Positions 5,904-7,097 of a stretch of DNA of 7,097 nt are shown here, piece after piece; position 1 is the stretch's first letter; the number at the start of each line of letters is the position of its first letter. The notes beneath the pieces are model-generated. The model was not told the origin of the DNA. It was given only the letters and a program-made list of their open reading frames with translations, and did no database searches. A program made the translations under genes and the position numbers. Source of the DNA: a bacterium (GTDB lineage: Bacteria; Oederibacteriota; Muellerivitia; Muellerivitales; Muellerivitaceae); assembly GCA_025980505.1 (NCBI GenBank), contig JAICXI010000092.1:1-7097 (forward strand). Reading direction: 5' to 3'.

Positions 5904-6449
5904 TCAATGGTTTTTATCCGTCCCCAAAAACCGCCGCAGCTTGATCCGGGCCCGCTTGAGGCGCCCCTTGACGCCGTCCAGGGTCAACCCCAGGCGCCGC
6001 CCCATTTCCCCGTAACTGAGGCCTCCTCCGACCAAGCCGATCACGTCCCTTTCCCCCTCGGTAAGGGTCTCCAGCATGGCTTCGGTCACCCGGGGAAGTC
6101 CCTCCTCCCCTTCCTGCGTTTCCACTGCGGCCTCGGGAAAAAGCCTGCCTTGTTCCACCATGCTTTCCAAGGATAAAAAACGGCGCCTCTTCCTCCGCCG
6201 CAAAAGGTCTTTACAATGGTTGAGGCCGATGCGGGTGGCCCAGGTCCGGAAGGAGGACCTTCCCTGGAAGGACGATAGGGACCGGTAGGCCTTGATCAGG
6301 ATCTCCTGGACGGCCTCCTCGGCTTGGTGGGAATCCCCCAGAAGGGCCAGGCAAAGCTGGAACAGGTAAGTCCCGTGCCGCTCCACCAGTTGGGCATAGA
6401 GGTCCTTGTCGCCCGAAAGGATCCGACGGATGAGGTCCCACTCTTCGAT
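5904..6449 (-). CDS. ECF-family RNA polymerase sigma factor (group 4)
   Basis: 181 residues from the proposed start. Sigma-2 spans about 5-75: IRRILSGDKDLYAQLVERH, then AEEAVQEILIKAYRSL and GRSSFRTWATRI, the core-binding and -10 recognition part. A basic linker (LLRRRKRRR) follows, then sigma-4 at about 125-176: LTEGERDVIGLVGGGLSYGEMGRRLGL...VKGRLKRARIKLRR, the -35-binding helix-turn-helix. There is no region 3, as expected for ECF factors. Homology should begin near EEWDLIRR. There AAGGAGG is followed by six bases and ATC, not ATG/GTG/TTG. The only earlier standard start in frame is GTG at 6581, which adds 44 unconserved residues and lies upstream of the likely promoter. First gene of the operon with the anti-sigma and LTxxQ genes. 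Family call is secure; start uncertain. Confidence 0.9.
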   Translation of the reverse strand: MEEWDLIRRILSGDKDLYAQLVERHGTYLFQLCLALLGDSHQAEEAVQEILIKAYRSLSSFQGRSSFRTWATRIGLNHCKDLLRRRKRRRFLSLESMVEQGRLFPEAAVETQEGEEGLPRVTEAMLETLTEGERDVIGLVGGGLSYGEMGRRLGLTLDGVKGRLKRARIKLRRFLGTDKNH

Positions 6450-6462
6450 GGCCGCCCTCCTT
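6447..6462 (-). promoter_or_regulatory. Strong Shine-Dalgarno aimed at an ATC codon (sigma start)
   Basis: On the minus strand AAGGAGG (6456-6462) is followed by GCGGCC and ATC (6447-6449), which is in frame with the sigma factor. Spacing and strength are optimal, and the position matches where ECF homologues begin. No ATG, GTG or TTG in this frame lies within reach. Confidence 0.5.
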
Positions 6463-6487
6463 GTCCGGAATGAACCCGCAAGGTGCC

Positions 6488-6536
6488 AGTATATCGCCTC
6501 CCCCTGTCTTGGAACGGGCTCTCCATTGGACGTTCC
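6488..6536 (-). promoter_or_regulatory. Candidate promoter(s) of the sigma operon, possibly autoregulatory
   Basis: On the minus strand GGAAC (6532-6536), a 15-base spacer and CGTT (6513-6516) match the general ECF promoter form GGAAC-N15/16-CGTT. Just downstream TATACT (6488-6493) matches a housekeeping -10 at five of six bases, with only a weak -35. Either would start transcription downstream of the GTG at 6581 and leave a short leader before the ATC/SD start. Autoregulation is common among ECF operons; here it is inferred from sequence only. Confidence 0.42.
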
Positions 6537-6672
6537 TTGCCTGAAAAGTGTCGGACAAAGAAGGGGCCCGGGGGGTGACACTTCCGTGAAAAACCGCGTC
6601 CAATCGTCGTGCTTTTTTCAACCCGGGCCAAGCCGGTTTGGGGCCGGAAAAACCGTCAAAGGAAGGTGGAAA

Positions 6673-7097
6673 TTGAACCGATCACGGATGCTCAACCGAA
6701 TCGCTCCCCTGGCAATGGGGCTGTGCCTTTGTCCCCTTTTCCTTCACGCGGCCGTCTTTTATGTCTCCCCCTCGGGCAATGACGGGAACCCCGGCACCCT
6801 GTCCCGACCCTTTCAAAACCTCCAGGCCGCGGTCACCCACCTTTCCCCCGGCGATACCCTGCGGGTCCGGGAAGGGACCTATCACGGACAGGTGCGGATG
6901 GCTTCTTCGGGCGCTTCCGGATCACCCCTGACCCTGGAAGCCTATCCCGGAGAAACACCGCTCCTGGACGGCGCCGACCCGGTCACGGGAACCTGGACTT
7001 CCGATAGGGGTTCCATTTACCGGGCGCCCTGGCCCGCCCAACCCCTCCAGGTCTTCTGCGACGGCCGCCTCTTGAACGAGGCGCGCTGGCCCGCGGC
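6673..7097 (+). CDS. Secreted right-handed parallel beta-helix protein (5' part)
   Basis: The open frame runs off the right edge (141 codons visible). Residues 1-26 form a signal peptide: basic MNRSRMLNR, hydrophobic IAPLAMGLCLCPLFL, then HA. The mature start FYVSPSGNDGNPGTLSRPFQNLQAAV (29-54), then LSPGDTLRVREGTYHGQV and PLTLEAYPGETPLLDGA, is the conserved N-terminal cap of DUF1565/pectate-lyase-like beta-helix proteins. QVFCDGRLLNEARWPA at the edge is also typical. Such proteins act on or bind polysaccharides outside the cell; catalytic residues would lie beyond the window. The TTG at 6673 is preferred because AGGAAGG lies six bases upstream; the ATG at 6688 is the alternative and lacks a good site. 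Divergent from the sigma operon with roughly 90-220 bases between starts, depending on the sigma start. Confidence 0.8.
   Translation, partial: MNRSRMLNRIAPLAMGLCLCPLFLHAAVFYVSPSGNDGNPGTLSRPFQNLQAAVTHLSPGDTLRVREGTYHGQVRMASSGASGSPLTLEAYPGETPLLDGADPVTGTWTSDRGSIYRAPWPAQPLQVFCDGRLLNEARWPA

Noticed and set aside
6450..6581. N-terminal extension of the sigma factor to the GTG at 6581
   Set aside because: The added residues do not resemble ECF proteins, the GTG has a poor ribosome site, and both candidate promoters lie inside the extension. It remains a fallback if ATC initiation is wrong.
6634..6655. CGGTTT/AAACCG hairpin before the beta-helix gene
   Set aside because: It has only six pairs with a ten-base loop and no U-tract. 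It is too weak to call as a terminator or regulatory element.
1..7097. tRNA, rRNA, CRISPR array, insertion sequence or phage genes
   Set aside because: I saw no cloverleaf, regular spacer-repeat array, transposase or phage gene in the window.

Overview
The window is GC-rich bacterial chromosomal DNA with short gaps and bacterial Shine-Dalgarno signals. A probable lipoprotein, periplasmic-facing proteins and a CnrX/Spy-like protein suggest a Gram-negative-type (diderm) envelope. I cannot assign a phylum. The mix of a 'split-type' glycine decarboxylase, an ECF sigma cassette, carbohydrate-binding-like modules and a beta-helix protein would suit a little-cultured environmental diderm, but this is inference.

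Layout, left to right. Positions 1-130 hold the 3' flank of gcvP with a probable rho-independent terminator. Then, all on the minus strand: gcvP (131-2875), encoding glycine decarboxylase as one polypeptide that fuses the normally separate GcvPA and GcvPB subunits; gcvH (2983-3354), the lipoyl carrier; and a leader and promoter (about 3355-3490) containing an imperfect inverted repeat. No gcvT lies next to them. A non-coding stretch of about 210 bases (3491-3702) carries a terminator-like hairpin. Next, also on the minus strand, is an exported protein with two copies of a CBM11/CIA30-like beta-sandwich module (3703-4791), preceded by about 205 bases with a second repeat-rich inverted element. 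A minus-strand regulatory operon follows: an ECF sigma factor (5904-6449), a possible 33-residue small ORF (5777-5878), a membrane zinc-finger anti-sigma factor (5397-5780) and a CnrX/Spy-like membrane-anchored periplasmic protein (4997-5404). Finally, on the plus strand and running off the right end, is a secreted right-handed beta-helix protein (6673 onward), divergent from the sigma operon.

How the genes work together: gcvH and gcvP supply the H and P components of the glycine cleavage system; the T and L components must be elsewhere. The sigma / anti-sigma / periplasmic-protein trio has the logic of CnrH-CnrY-CnrX: an envelope signal is sensed outside, relayed through the anti-sigma factor and releases the sigma factor. 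A GGAAC-N15-CGTT element just upstream of the sigma gene looks like an autoregulatory ECF promoter. The sigma gene itself has no normal start codon where homology and a perfect Shine-Dalgarno place the start; an ATC sits there instead.

The least explained material is between genes. Three gaps carry degenerate, word-repeating sequence, two of them folding into imperfect hairpins. They resemble each other in architecture but not in the words used.
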